A stretch of 64,000 nucleotides of DNA, from NCBI GenBank assembly GCA_046290675.1, contig JBKAHA010000002.1:558001-622000 (forward strand). The letters run 5' to 3'. Below are positions 9,224 through 19,100 of this stretch, piece by piece. Made by a program: the position numbers and the translations under genes. Source of the stretch: Aureliella sp046290675 (GTDB lineage: Bacteria; Planctomycetota; Planctomycetia; Pirellulales; Pirellulaceae). The notes under the pieces were generated by a model. That model worked only from the letters and a program-made list of their open reading frames with translations, ran no database searches and was not told the origin of the DNA. Numbering within the stretch: the stretch's first letter is position 1; each line of letters begins with the position of its first letter.

Positions 9224-9264
9224 CTGCAGGCTCGGACCAAGTCCGATCAGTAGCTGCAGGCTCG
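9207..9264 (+). repeat. Tandem duplication across the protease stop codon
   Basis: Two copies of a 30-base unit lie head to tail, 9207-9236 and 9237-9264, the second matching over 28 bases. Copy 1 includes the last codons and the TAG stop (9221-9223) of the Tricorn gene, so copy 2 is a downstream remnant. It looks like a recent slippage or duplication event and creates no new frame. Confidence 0.85.
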
Positions 9265-9357
9265 AAATCTGGAGACTGAGCCAGCTTGTGATGACGGGGA
9301 GCAGATCCGCGTCCAGACTGCCAGAGTGTGGCATGTTGGGCTGCGGTATTCCCGTCA

Positions 9358-9404
9358 GCTAAACAAAAGAAGACGCAGCCCCTCGGTTACCAAGGGGCTG
9401 CGTC
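9358..9404 (-). terminator. Rho-independent terminator of tmRNA
   Basis: A 12-bp perfect stem (gacgcagcccct at 9372-9383 with aggggctgcgtc at 9393-9404) closes a 9-base loop. Read on the minus strand it is followed by TTCTTTTGTTT, the expected U-rich tail. It lies just downstream of the tmRNA 3' end. Confidence 0.9.
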
Positions 9405-9418
9405 ATGTGTGTGCGGAG

Positions 9419-9775
9419 TGGAGGCGGCGGGAATCGAACCCGCGTCCCGCGATATTTCCATGAGAGCCTCTACGTGCGTAGCTAATTATTTAAATCTCGC
9501 TTGTTTGGTCGCCTATCAGCAAGGCTACCATTCAAGCCAGCCGGGAGCAGTTTTTAGCTCTTCTCGTGCCCGACACGGAGAAAAGCGATCCAGAATTGCG
9601 ACTGGCAGTCGGGCGTCTCTGGCGAACCCCCTCAGCCAGGGCAACTTAATTAAGCTGCCAGTTGAAGATTTGCATCTGCAACTAAAAGTTGTAGTCAGCT
9701 TTTAACGTGGCCAACTGACCAACCACGGCACGCCACCCTCACTTCTAACTACCCGGTCGAATCCAATTCGCCCCC
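9419..9775 (-). ncRNA. ssrA: tmRNA (transfer-messenger RNA)
   Basis: tmRNA rescues stalled ribosomes and tags the unfinished protein. The 5' end (minus strand) reads GGGGGCGAATTGGATTCGAC, the standard tmRNA start. The 3' end has a T-arm (GCGGG, TTCGATT, CCGCC) and CGCCTCC, which pairs with the 5' end in 7 bp including the G3-U pair recognised by alanyl-tRNA synthetase. The tag frame, after a UAGUU resume signal, starts with GCA near 9678 and reads ADANLQLAA then TAA. The discriminator base is A at 9419; the next three bases are CTC, so CCA is not encoded and must be added. Length is about 357 nt, in the normal range, and a terminator follows. No sign of a permuted two-piece form. Confidence 0.96.
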
Positions 9776-10032
9776 AGGCTGGGATGTGTTGGAAATCCAA
9801 GACTAGGATTCCCACTGGGTTATCATCGGCTCTACCCTTGAGAAAGGCAAGTCTTTCCATCGAGGAGTTGAGGAGAAGGAATTCCCATTCAACCCCTGTT
9901 CAGTGCCTATTTCAGTGCCCATTCTGCCGCACCGACTACCAGCCGTTGTCCGCCTTGAGCGGGTATCATTGATCGGCGGGATATCATTGGCCGTTAAGGA
10001 GCGTGCTTTAGGGCTGCGACCGGATGGCGCAT

Positions 10033-10389
10033 TCAACTCTGCAGCAGATTCTCTGGCGGAGCTTCAACACCACAGTACATGCATCGACGATGTCGAGCGT
10101 GCAGCGGACGTGAGCAAGCGGGACAGTCCCGCATCACGCGACTCATTTTGCCATCGACTTTCCCGTCACGGGCGTCAATCTCAAGCATCTTTTCTCGAAG
10201 TGATTCAAGCGGCGTGTCATCACGCTCTGCAAGCAACTCCCACATGGCCTGTGAGGCCAGGGCCAGAGAGTCAATCTTGTCTTCGCAAGCGGCAACCCGG
10301 GACTCCATTTGTTTAGCCTGACTGCGGGCTTCACGAGCCGAGGATTCCGCCTCACCAATTCTGCGTTGTTGATAAAGCTCCCACAACAT
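10033..10389 (-). CDS. Small coiled-coil protein with C-terminal zinc ribbon
   Basis: 118 residues. The first 75 are strongly helical and charged (RRIGEAESSAREARSQAKQM ...), consistent with a coiled coil. The C-terminus has two CxxC pairs (Cys89/92 and Cys103/106, CPAC and CMYC), a zinc-ribbon knuckle. No enzyme motif is visible, so a protein- or nucleic-acid-binding role is only a guess. A GGAGAG box precedes the ATG at 10389. It lies between the tmRNA gene and a TfoX-like gene, all on the minus strand. I do not recognise a named family. Confidence 0.72.
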   Translation of the reverse strand: MLWELYQQRRIGEAESSAREARSQAKQMESRVAACEDKIDSLALASQAMWELLAERDDTPLESLREKMLEIDARDGKVDGKMSRVMRDCPACSRPLHARHRRCMYCGVEAPPENLLQS

Positions 10390-10561
10390 GATGACTCTCC
10401 ATGATTCTCGTCAAGGCAACAAACTAAATAGAGGCTTGCCGATAGCCTGGCATCATCGCATTCTGCCATTGAACCACGAGCGATTGTGGCGGCATTACGT
10501 CCACAACATAGGCAGATTGTTTAGGCGAGTTGGGCGCTGGCCCAAAGGTAGGTTAGTCACC

Positions 10562-10918
10562 TCACCGCTTGGAGCGATTGCGGGAGTGCGGGCCGAGGCT
10601 GCGGAGCTCAGCTGCGAATGCCTTGTAGTGACTTTTCGTCTCATCACTCAATTCACGCCAATCACAGTCGTGGAGAGCACCGTGGATCGCGTACAGGTAG
10701 GCGGCATTACAGCATTTTGTAGAGCGGCCGTGCTGAAGTCGCCCAATGAGCATTTGCGTAAAGGCTTCTTCCACTCCGAGGTGACGCAATTGGTCCGCCG
10801 TGTGGATACCTGCGGCAGCAAAGTCGGCTTCGCAAGCCGGCCCTAGATTCCTCATCTCGGAAATGCGTTGCGGTTCGCATGAGACGCGGTCGCGTGCTTC
10901 CGGTTCAGCCATGGTCAT
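10562..10918 (-). CDS. TfoX/Sxy C-terminal-domain protein
   Basis: About 118 residues. The segment ISEMRNLGPACEADFAAAGI, then HTADQLRHLGVEEAF and YLYAIHGALHDCDWRELSDE, matches the helix-hairpin-helix-like C-terminal domain of TfoX/Sxy proteins. In gamma-proteobacteria full-length TfoX switches on competence genes; here only the C-terminal domain is present, so that role cannot be carried over. ATG 10918 or 10912 are likely starts; an in-frame TTG at 10969 sits at the edge of the bS18 terminator and is unlikely. No strong ribosome site is seen. The C-terminus is basic (SRNRSKR). Confidence 0.75.
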   Translation of the reverse strand: MTMAEPEARDRVSCEPQRISEMRNLGPACEADFAAAGIHTADQLRHLGVEEAFTQMLIGRLQHGRSTKCCNAAYLYAIHGALHDCDWRELSDETKSHYKAFAAELRSLGPHSRNRSKR

Positions 10919-10969
10919 GCCGTAGTGAGCAAGGACGGATTTGGAGGATACGAGCAAGAATGGGCGCAA

Positions 10970-10997
10970 TAAAAAACGCCTCGCATGGGCGAGGCGT
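10970..10997 (-). terminator. Terminator of the bS18 gene
   Basis: An 8-bp perfect GC-rich stem (cgcctcgc at 10977-10984 with gcgaggcg at 10989-10996) closes an ATGG loop, followed on the minus strand by TTTTTT (10971-10976 on plus are A). This is a textbook intrinsic terminator 55 bases past the bS18 stop. Confidence 0.9.
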
Positions 10998-11051
10998 GTT
11001 GATTTCTCTTGTCGGCAGAGCTGAACGTCAGCTAATTCAGTGGGGCTGTAT

Positions 11052-11336
11052 TTATTCGCCGACGTAAGGCAACAGACCCATGTAGCGAGCCCTCTTGATC
11101 GCGGAAGTCACCGCATGCTGGCTCACTGCCGAGCAACCGGTCTTGCGACGGCCGACAATTCGACCATGACGGTTGACGAGCTTCTTTAGGGTATCCAGGT
11201 CGCGATAATCGACGAACATTGGACGTGGACGTTTGCCATCCACGAACAACGGATCCTTTTTCTTTGTCCTGGAACGGATTCGGGATCGTTTACGGGCGCG
11301 ACTCTTTGCAGTCGGAGCTCGTCGCATCGTCGACAT
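11052..11336 (-). CDS. rpsR: 30S ribosomal protein bS18
   Basis: 94 residues, slightly longer than the usual 75-80 because of a basic N-terminal extension (RRAPTAKSRARKRSRIRSRT). The core is typical bS18: FVDYRDLDTLKKLVNRHGRI, then a TGCSAVSQHAVTSAIKRARY-type segment and MGLLPYV. bS18 binds 16S rRNA in the platform of the small subunit next to bS6. The ATG at 11336 has an AGAGG box about 9 bases upstream. Unlike the common rpsF-ssb-rpsR-rplI operon, the gene stands alone here with its own terminator. Confidence 0.95.
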   Translation of the reverse strand: MSTMRRAPTAKSRARKRSRIRSRTKKKDPLFVDGKRPRPMFVDYRDLDTLKKLVNRHGRIVGRRKTGCSAVSQHAVTSAIKRARYMGLLPYVGE

Positions 11337-11709
11337 GAGGGAACCTCTTCGCTTCTACTAACACTACTATTCTATTAATTCCCGCACTGCCCGCACCAAA
11401 TGCAGGCTCCTGAGGGCATGTTTCAATCGAGCCTAGTAAGGTAACACCGCCTATTTCAGCTCACAAGGTCTAATTTTTCGTCAATAGGGGGCCCTGAGCT
11501 TTGGGGCAGTTGCGGTTTTCGCCTGGAAATATGTGCTTTTTGTTCGAAAATAGAGGCCGCTGTGCGGAAGCCCCACTCGGTGCGACGTGGCTGAGGACTG
11601 GTAGCGATCGTAGGAACAGCTGGAAGCGATTCTCCCGGCCAATCAGTTCCCCGCCTATACGCGTGACCGAAATCGAAGATCAATCACCCCGGAACCCAGA
11701 ATCAAAACG
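11337..11709. other. Divergent intergenic region, bS18 / dihydrouridine synthase
   Basis: It holds the promoters of two divergent genes. On the minus strand a TTGGTG...TAATAG pair with 16-base spacing could serve bS18, but the match is weak. The remaining sequence contains only chance-like frames. I see no RNA gene. Confidence 0.35.
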
Positions 11710-12882
11710 ATGGAACGAGAAATCACGGCGCTGGTCGAAGACTCAACAATTCATCGCACTCAGCTCCGCAGCTCGGATTCGGCGGGTCTTTCCCAGCCAC
11801 CGGCTGACGCGACACAATTGAACACCGACTGTCTTAAAATTGGCAATCTCGAGATTGGTTTTCCCGTCGTCCAGGCGGCGCTGAGCGGATACAGCGACTG
11901 GCCGATGCGGCTGATTGCGCGTGAGCATGGTGCGAGCTATACCCTGTGTGAAGTGATGCTCGACCAGTTTTTGGTCAATCTCCGAGAGGATCGATCGAAG
12001 AATAAACACTTCTTGCATAATACGGAGGACGAGAAGCCTGTCGCAGGCCAATTGATGGGAGCTGAGCCGGAGCAATTCTCCGCTGGTGCCGCACGCTTGG
12101 CTCAAGCTGGGTTTGATGTCATCGACATCAATTTTGGGTGTCCTGTCAAGAAGGTTCTCGGTCGCTGCCGCGGTGGGTTTCATTTAAGCCAACCGGACGT
12201 AGCTCTCGAGATTATCAAGCGAACGAGAGACACGGTCCCGGACCATATTCCGGTGACAGTGAAAATGCGTCGTGGAATCGACGACGGCGAGAAGAGCCGT
12301 GACAACTTCTTTGAGATTCTCGAGGGCGGATTCGCCCATGGGCTGGCAGCGGCGACGGTGCATGGGAGGACGGTGGAGCAACGCTACAAAGGGCCCAGCC
12401 GCTGGGCATTCCTGAAAGAGCTGAAGCAGGCCTACCCCAACCGCGTGATCCTTGGCAGCGGCGACTTGTTCACGGCCCAGGACTGTTTCGACATGATGGC
12501 GGAAACGGGCGTCGATGGAGTTACCGTAGCCCGGGGCGCCATTGGAAACCCTTGGATATTTGAGCAGGCTCGGTCTTTGGCGAAAGGACTCCCTCTCCCC
12601 GAGCCGCCGACGGTGCTGCAGCAAAGGGCCGTCCTCGAGAGGCATTGGGAGCTAGCAACTCAGGTCTATGGCGATAAGCGGACCGGGCAAATGCTCCGCA
12701 AGTTCGGTATCAAATACGCCGCCTCGCATCCGAAGTTTGACTTGGTTCGTCCCTCATTCACACGGATACGCACTTTGGACGACTGGCAAGCTGCTCTGGA
12801 CGAGTGGTATGTCGAAGATTTACCCGGTGTTTATCCGCCCGCCGAAGTTCATCGCGTCCAAGGCTCGAGTTGTAACGAGTAG
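11710..12882 (+). CDS. tRNA-dihydrouridine synthase
   Basis: 390 residues, a little long for the family because of about 40 extra N-terminal residues. Dus enzymes are FMN proteins that reduce uridines in the D-loop of tRNA with NADPH. Visible hallmarks are the barrel start (IGNLEIGFPVVQAALSGYSDWPMRL), the catalytic cysteine motif INFGCPVKKV (Cys144), TVKMRRGIDDG, the ATVHGRTVEQRYKG loop and GVTVARGAIGNPWIF near the phosphate-binding end. The start at ATG 11710 lacks an obvious Shine-Dalgarno box, and a TTG at 11818 closer to the conserved part is possible. Subfamily (A, B or C) is not decided. Confidence 0.93.
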   Translation: MEREITALVEDSTIHRTQLRSSDSAGLSQPPADATQLNTDCLKIGNLEIGFPVVQAALSGYSDWPMRLIAREHGASYTLCEVMLDQFLVNLREDRSKNKHFLHNTEDEKPVAGQLMGAEPEQFSAGAARLAQAGFDVIDINFGCPVKKVLGRCRGGFHLSQPDVALEIIKRTRDTVPDHIPVTVKMRRGIDDGEKSRDNFFEILEGGFAHGLAAATVHGRTVEQRYKGPSRWAFLKELKQAYPNRVILGSGDLFTAQDCFDMMAETGVDGVTVARGAIGNPWIFEQARSLAKGLPLPEPPTVLQQRAVLERHWELATQVYGDKRTGQMLRKFGIKYAASHPKFDLVRPSFTRIRTLDDWQAALDEWYVEDLPGVYPPAEVHRVQGSSCNE

Positions 12883-13011
12883 CTTGTCCTTGCGATTTTT
12901 GGAGAAAACCTGGCAGTAGTCCGGGCCGCCGATCCCGCTGCAGGATCCAGTAAAAAATGCTGGTCGCCACTCATGAATTGCCAAGGATTTGCATGGAAAA
13001 GGCTCAAAAAG

Positions 13012-13041
13012 TTGACACTTCCACCTAAGTTCGGCTAGCCT
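13012..13041 (+). promoter_or_regulatory. Possible sigma-70 promoter
   Basis: A perfect TTGACA (13012-13017) is followed after 18 bases by TAGCCT (13036-13041), which keeps only three -10 positions. It lies about 210 bases upstream of the Gly-rich protein gene within a 367-base gap (12883-13249) that otherwise holds no gene I can support. Confidence 0.3.
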
Positions 13042-13249
13042 AGATCGTAGGTAAAACTGCGGGCGAATTCTGTCCTAACCTACCGCGACAAGGCGACGGA
13101 GATGACTCCATTCCGTGCGCTGATGCGGAGGTCGGGCCGGATGTCAGTTTTTGCTGATTTCCCGCGTACCTGAATCTCATCTGCTTGGAATTACGTCGGC
13201 TTTCGTTCTGGAGCCCGTTAGTTCCCCTTTGGTGTATGGAAAGCGAACC

Positions 13250-14842
13250 ATGAAATCGATTTGTAAGCTAACGCTCTGCCTGGGACTCATGTTCACGCTG
13301 CTCAGCGATGTTGCGATGGCGGCGAAGTATCGAGAATTGAAGGTTGCAGAACCGTCCAGCGCCCAGCGAAAGTTGGCCCGGGATTTCATCAAGGGTGCGC
13401 CCGCAAGCGATGAAGCCAGAAAGGCCCTGGCGGCAGTCATCGATTCACGCGTCGCCAAGCTGACGCAGGAGTCGGAGATGGCTAACTACGAGCGGATCCG
13501 GACCGGCATCTTTAATGAGTATTTGGCGAGCTTTAAGCCCGAGGCGGATGAAGCGAGAAAAATCGTTGTTGCCGAGATCGTCAAATACGCTGGAGGGATT
13601 GCGGGCTCGAATCAATTCAGCCCCCAGGCGAGGATCAATGCTGTGTCGCTATTGGCTATTCTGGATGACTATCCAATCGTCAAAGGCGTGCCCCCGCGGC
13701 CAGCTGTGGCGGCCCAACGTCCATTGATTTTAATTGCTAAGAATGAAAAGTCGCCCTTGTATTTGCGTTCCATTGCGTTGTACGGAATCGAGCGTCATAT
13801 CGGCCGCTACTTCCTAGATTGGAAGCCACAGTTTCGGGGGCAACTCGGTCAAATGCTGATCGGCATCGTGAACAGCAAGCCCGCTTCAAATCTTGACGTG
13901 CCAGCCCATGCTTGGATGGTACGTCGCGCATTCGATTGTCTCGGAACAACGGGTTCGACCGTGGTAGCAGATCGGGCAATCGAGTTGATGGGAGATCCGG
14001 ATACGCTACCGAGTGTGCGACTGAGTGCTTGTGACTACATGTCGATGGTGAACAGCTCGAAACTGACCGACGAGCAGAAGCAGAGCTATCTGATTAGCTT
14101 GTCGCACTTACTCCGTTCCCAGTTAGTTGCATGGTATGAGCACGAGGACGATCTGCTGAGCCGTGCTTCCGGAGGTGCAGCAGGAGGCGGCATGTACGGC
14201 GGCGGTGGCTACGGCGGAGGTGGCTACGGCGGAGGCGGCATGGGACCAGGCGGCATGGGACCAGGTGGCGGCATGGGTGGTATGGGGCCCGGCGGCGGAT
14301 ATGGCGGTGATGGAATGTATGGTGGTGGCGCAGGGGCGGGTTCCTCTTCAGAAGTGAAAGCCATCGACGTGCAGGACTGGCAGACGATTCTTGCACGCCG
14401 CAAAGCCAATCAACTCGCCCAGACAGTGCACCTATGCCTAAACAGCTTGCCCACATCGGAAGCCAGGAAGCCGAAGAAAGTTGGCGTTGGATTGATTGAT
14501 GCGAAACTGCCATCCGACCTTAATGAGCGAGTGGAAGAGCTGATCGAGAAGTTGGACGCGTTTCAGGTCGCGATCAATGACGTGGGCAAGTCGTCGGATG
14601 TCAATGAGTTGCTGAATGAGGCAGAAATCCCGATCGAAGACATTATGGATTTGGTTCTGACGATTCCTGGATTCGGCGCGGCCTATCCGGAACTTGCTCA
14701 AGACCAAGAGCTTGAGACAGTTCCCGACAAGGTTGAGCAACCGGCGGAAGGCGGGGGAGCTTCGGATAAGGCGGGACCCGAAGGGGGAGAGGAAGGACCA
14801 GGTGATCCTGCAGCTCCTGATAGCAGTGGAGTTGACCAATAA
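13250..14842 (+). CDS. Secreted helical-repeat protein with Gly/Met/Tyr-rich segment
   Basis: 530 residues, family not recognised. A signal peptide is clear (MKSICKLTLCLGLMFTLL ... VAMA). The next roughly 275 residues are alpha-helical with HEAT-like spacing (ARINAVSLLAILDDYPIV, YLRSIALYGIERHI, SVRLSACDYMSMV). At about 304-366 is a low-complexity run of GGY, GGM and MGPGG units. A helical C-terminal part and an acidic Gly/Pro tail follow. The ATG at 13250 has a GGAAAG box; the frame continues upstream to 13151 without a signal sequence, so the later start is preferred. A strong terminator follows. A scaffold role in the envelope is a guess from architecture only. Confidence 0.8.
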   Translation: MKSICKLTLCLGLMFTLLSDVAMAAKYRELKVAEPSSAQRKLARDFIKGAPASDEARKALAAVIDSRVAKLTQESEMANYERIRTGIFNEYLASFKPEADEARKIVVAEIVKYAGGIAGSNQFSPQARINAVSLLAILDDYPIVKGVPPRPAVAAQRPLILIAKNEKSPLYLRSIALYGIERHIGRYFLDWKPQFRGQLGQMLIGIVNSKPASNLDVPAHAWMVRRAFDCLGTTGSTVVADRAIELMGDPDTLPSVRLSACDYMSMVNSSKLTDEQKQSYLISLSHLLRSQLVAWYEHEDDLLSRASGGAAGGGMYGGGGYGGGGYGGGGMGPGGMGPGGGMGGMGPGGGYGGDGMYGGGAGAGSSSEVKAIDVQDWQTILARRKANQLAQTVHLCLNSLPTSEARKPKKVGVGLIDAKLPSDLNERVEELIEKLDAFQVAINDVGKSSDVNELLNEAEIPIEDIMDLVLTIPGFGAAYPELAQDQELETVPDKVEQPAEGGGASDKAGPEGGEEGPGDPAAPDSSGVDQ

Positions 14843-14881
14843 GCCGACTTTCATCAGTCCCCTGAAACTTGCAAATCAATG

Positions 14882-14911
14882 ACGCCCGCGGAAGAACTTC
14901 GCGGGCGTTTT
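14882..14911 (+). terminator. Intrinsic terminator
   Basis: A 9-bp perfect stem (acgcccgcg at 14882-14890 with cgcgggcgt at 14900-14908) is followed by TTTT on the plus strand. It ends the transcript of the Gly-rich secreted protein gene. Confidence 0.88.
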
Positions 14912-15034
14912 GCTTGCGCGAATGAGAACGATTCATATCTCTTGCGTCAGAGAGGCTAAAATCGAACCCCGGCAGTACCCGCGAATCATTCCTGCCTTCC
15001 TACCCCGCCTCGCTCTGCCTAGTCGAGAAGTCCT

Positions 15035-16114
15035 ATGTCTGAGCCAATTCGAGTTGTTGGAATCTCCTTTGAGCATATGCACATGGGGGACAATCTTTGG
15101 ATGGCGCATCAACATCCAGGTTGCGAGGTCGTGGGCGTTTGCGATCCAGAACTTAGCCGAACTGATGCGGCACGAAAAAAACTGGGACTTGCAGACTCAC
15201 AAGCCTTTACGGACTGGGAGGCCTGCATTGATGCCTGCAGGCCCGATCTATTGATCACTTGCCCCGCGACGGCGGACCATGCCGATTGGGTGGAGCGGCT
15301 CGCCCCGTCGCGAATTCCGATCCTAATGGAGAAGCCAATGGCAAGTTCGCTTGGCGAAGCGGACCGCATAATCGCGGCATGTGGCGAACACGGAACGAAG
15401 CTGGCGATCAACTGGCCCTTGGTATGGGTTCCGAGTCATCGGAAAGCAAAACAACTAATCGATGAAGGCCGCATTGGCGACGTGTTGGAGGTCCACTACT
15501 ACGGTGGAAATCGGGGGCCGCTCTGGCATACCGCCGGCAAGGAAGAAATGGATGCTGAAACGGTAGCGAAGCAAAAACCCGATAGCTGGTTTTATAAGCG
15601 AGCCAGCGGTGGTGGTAGTTTGCTGGACTATCTCGGGTATGGCACAACGCTTGGCACCTGGTACCTGGGAGGACGAACACCGGTCGAGGTGACGTGCGTA
15701 TGTGATTCGCCTGAAGGATTGGAAGTCGACGAGCATTCGGTTACCGTGGCCCGGTACTCGTTCGGTATCAGTAAATTTGAAACCCGCTGGGGAACGTACA
15801 CCGATCCTTGGGTGCACCAGCCGCAACCGAAGTGTGGGTTCGTCATTGTGGGTTCGGGAGGCACTTTAAGTAGCTATGACTACGAAGGGTATGTCCTGCT
15901 GCAGACCGCTGGGAATCCAGGAGGGGAGCGGATTGTGGCCGAACCGCTTACGGCTCCTGAGCAAAATCCAGTGCAACATTTTGTTGCGTATTTGCGTGGC
16001 GAAATTCCACTGATTGGACCACTTACGCCCGCGATGAGTCGTCTTGGACAGCAGATCGTGGACACGGCGGTCGAGTCCGCGCGTCAAAAACGTACGTTAC
16101 CGCTGGTTGACTAG
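15035..16114 (+). CDS. Gfo/Idh/MocA-family oxidoreductase
   Basis: 359 residues, the usual family size. These NAD(P)-dependent enzymes oxidise or reduce sugars, inositols and related compounds. The N-terminal Rossmann fold (IRVVGISFEHMHMGDN) is unusual in having no GxGxxG at the first turn. The family motif EKP is at 99-101 (ILMEKPMASS). The C-terminal domain contains GGGSLLDYLGYGTTLGTW, where the family normally has GGG-LLD-G-H. The substrate cannot be read from sequence. GAGAAG precedes the ATG at 15035. The pentaheme protein gene starts 56 bases downstream and may share the transcript. Confidence 0.88.
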   Translation: MSEPIRVVGISFEHMHMGDNLWMAHQHPGCEVVGVCDPELSRTDAARKKLGLADSQAFTDWEACIDACRPDLLITCPATADHADWVERLAPSRIPILMEKPMASSLGEADRIIAACGEHGTKLAINWPLVWVPSHRKAKQLIDEGRIGDVLEVHYYGGNRGPLWHTAGKEEMDAETVAKQKPDSWFYKRASGGGSLLDYLGYGTTLGTWYLGGRTPVEVTCVCDSPEGLEVDEHSVTVARYSFGISKFETRWGTYTDPWVHQPQPKCGFVIVGSGGTLSSYDYEGYVLLQTAGNPGGERIVAEPLTAPEQNPVQHFVAYLRGEIPLIGPLTPAMSRLGQQIVDTAVESARQKRTLPLVD

Positions 16115-16170
16115 TCGCCGCTTCGTATCCCGCCTCCGTTCCAAACTGCATATGCCGAGATCGATTTGTA

Positions 16171-19100
16171 ATGACTCCTCTCCGATTCTATTTATCCAAA
16201 GCCGTCCATTTGAGAACTCGGTTTTATCTTTGGTGGAGCTCTGTCTGTTCCGGTATGCGATGGGGTGTATTGGGGTCTTGGTTGATCGTTTTAAGTCTGT
16301 GGTCAGCGGTGAGGGCTGACGAAGGTGAGGATGAAGAGTTGCCGGAATTTCTACCCGGTTTGCTCGCGACGTTTGAGACGGATGAAGTTCGTTTTCAAAA
16401 GGTGATGGCGGGAGTGTCGATGGATGCTGCGGTCGATCGGATCGATGACCGTCTGCCCCGCGGGGATTTTAAGGCCACGTGGAGCGGGCTTTTACGGGCA
16501 AAGGCTGATGGCGAATTTGGTTTTGCCTTTTTCGGGAACGGATCTCTTGAGGTCCTGGTTGGTGGGCAGCGAGTACTTTCGCAGGTGAGGCAGGAGCTAG
16601 GTTGGTATGACGTTGGCAAAGTCGAACTTGAGTTCGGGCAGCATCCGATCGAAGTCCGCTATGCCGGCCAAAGAGAAACCGCGAGGCTGCGTGCCTTCTG
16701 GGAAGGGCCGGGGTTCTCGCTTGAACCGCTTGAAAGCCGGCATCTGTGGTATCCAACGGATGAGGCTCCGAAGGGAGAATTTGAATTAGGCCATCTACTT
16801 TCGCGTGGGCTGAGGTGCGGAGCCTGTCACGGCGAGCTGCAGGAGGTACAACTTTCGGCTCCCTCTCTTGCCGATATCGAACTGGCCGAGGATTGGATGG
16901 TTCGACATCTGACTGCGAAGCCTACTCCAGCAACTGCGGCAGGAAAACTCGAACGGAAAATGCCATTCTTCGAGATGAGCCCGGAGGAGGCCAAAACGAT
17001 CGTTGCTGCGTTAAAACCCGATCATTCAAGTGAGTCGCGAGGTACCAATAAAACGCAAACGAAGCTACGAGCGAAACCCAAGAACAAGAACGCGAAAAAG
17101 AAGAAGGATCAGCCGCCCCTCTCGGGACGCCGGCTTGTAGCGTCTGTTGGATGTTTGGCCTGCCACTCGATCGCAACACTGGATGTCGAAAGATCGGTCG
17201 CAGAGCAACTCTTCGGCGGCGGCGACTTGTCGTCGGTGGCTGGCAGACGCAGTCGTGAATACCTCAGTCGACTGTTGACCGACCCTCGCATTGTCGACGC
17301 CAATCATCGTATGCCGCAGCCTAAGTTGAACGCGGATGAACGCGATGCCATCGTCGACTTTCTTATGGAACTGACGAAGGATGCGAGGCACGCTAATGGG
17401 GCAATTGCCAAAGAATCTAATCAAGATTTTGGGGCTAAGGGGCCAGGTACGGTTACTTCGGCAAAAGCACTGATCGCACGTTATCGTTGCGGCAATTGTC
17501 ACGAGTTGCCGACAGCACTCGAGTTGGAAGAGGAGTGGCCCGGGCTTCCTCCTCTCGGTGCAAACAGCAATTGGGAATCGGGTTGTGTATCGCAAAATAC
17601 TAGAACAGAGCAGCCGCAGTTTGCATTGAGGGAACGCCATCGGAGTGCTTTGAAGGGCTATTTTTCACAACGTGTCGAGCAGACGCAGCCGCATGCGTCG
17701 CAGATGCTTGTTGAGAACAACTGCGTGCATTGCCACCGGCGCGGCGAGCAACAGGGAATCGCGCGACTGCTGCCTGAAGTAGCTGCAGCCTTTCCCGAAA
17801 CGGCTAGTCGCTTAGCCGCGCTGTCGCCTCCGGCACTGACTGGTATCGGCGATAAGCTGATCGACTCAGCCCTGGCAGATGCAGCCGCCGGCGAAGCGGA
17901 AACGATGCGGCCTTGGTTAGATGTGCGAATGCCCAAGTTCCATATTGACGAAGATCAGTCGAATCGGCTTGTTGAATTCTTGATTCGGAGCGACCGCATT
18001 CCTGAATTTGAACGTCAACATGGGCTCGCCGAAGACAGGCGGCAGCATGGAGTTGTTTCGTCGCACCATTTGGAGCAGGCATCATCGGAGCAGACGCTGT
18101 TGGAGCCGAGGTTGTCGAATGCAGCGACGGCATTGGCTGGAAGTCGACTGGTAACCTCGGATGGTTTCGGTTGCCAGAGCTGCCATCAGATCGGGGACAA
18201 CGGTGTGCCTAAAGTCGACTTGAAGGCACGTGGGACAAATCTGCTGCACCCTGGAAAACGGATTCGTGCATCTTGGTTCCAACGCTGGGTAAGGAACCCC
18301 TCCAGGATTGTGGCTCGCATGGAAATGCCCGCCATTCAAACGCCTGCTGTAGGCATTCTTGATGGAGACCTGGATCGGCAGATCGACGCACTTTGGCAGG
18401 CATTGAACGCAGAAGACTTTCGTGCACCCAAACCCAATCCGACTCGCATCGTTCGATCTACTGGAAGCGGTGGTACCGAGCTGCAAGCAAATCTGGTGAC
18501 TTGTGTTATCGAGACTCCCGAAAGGAAGTACTTACGACCACTCGCGATTGGGCTCCCCAATCGACACAACGTTCTATTCGATATGGAAAGCGGTTCGTTA
18601 TCAGGCTGGTGGATTGGCGATACTGCATATCAATACACACGGGGCAAGACGTGGTTTTGGGAGTTGGGTAATCCATTCCTAGCTGCGGGTCGACCAGGGC
18701 GTGCTTCACAAGAGCTCCAATCCTTAGTGTTGGTTGACTCAACAGGAGCAGCGTGGGTGCCAACGAAGGCAGGGCAAATTGCGGTCAAGCTAGATAGCTA
18801 CCGCCACGAGAATGCAGGATTACGTTGGGCGGGAAGGATTCACTTTGGAAGGAACGGCCAGAGCCGTTGGGTGCCCTTCGAGCAGCTCGCTAAGACGTCC
18901 GAGCGTGGTGTGGATCTGCAGCAATTCGTCTCGATTGCATCGGGTGAGTCTTTGCAAGCGATCATCGCGGGAGAGAAGCATCCTATCAGCAGTAGCGGGG
19001 GCAGGCCTATTCGAATCAATCTCGACGTCGATTCGAGTGTTGAGCTTCTGCCCGAACTGACAATGCCGCAGATGATTTCGCGACTCGGGAGCGGAGTTCA

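Noticed and set aside
9803..10036. Minus-strand 77-codon frame upstream of tmRNA
   Set aside because: No ribosome site, Arg/Ser/Thr-rich, overlaps the end of the zinc-ribbon gene and the likely tmRNA promoter.
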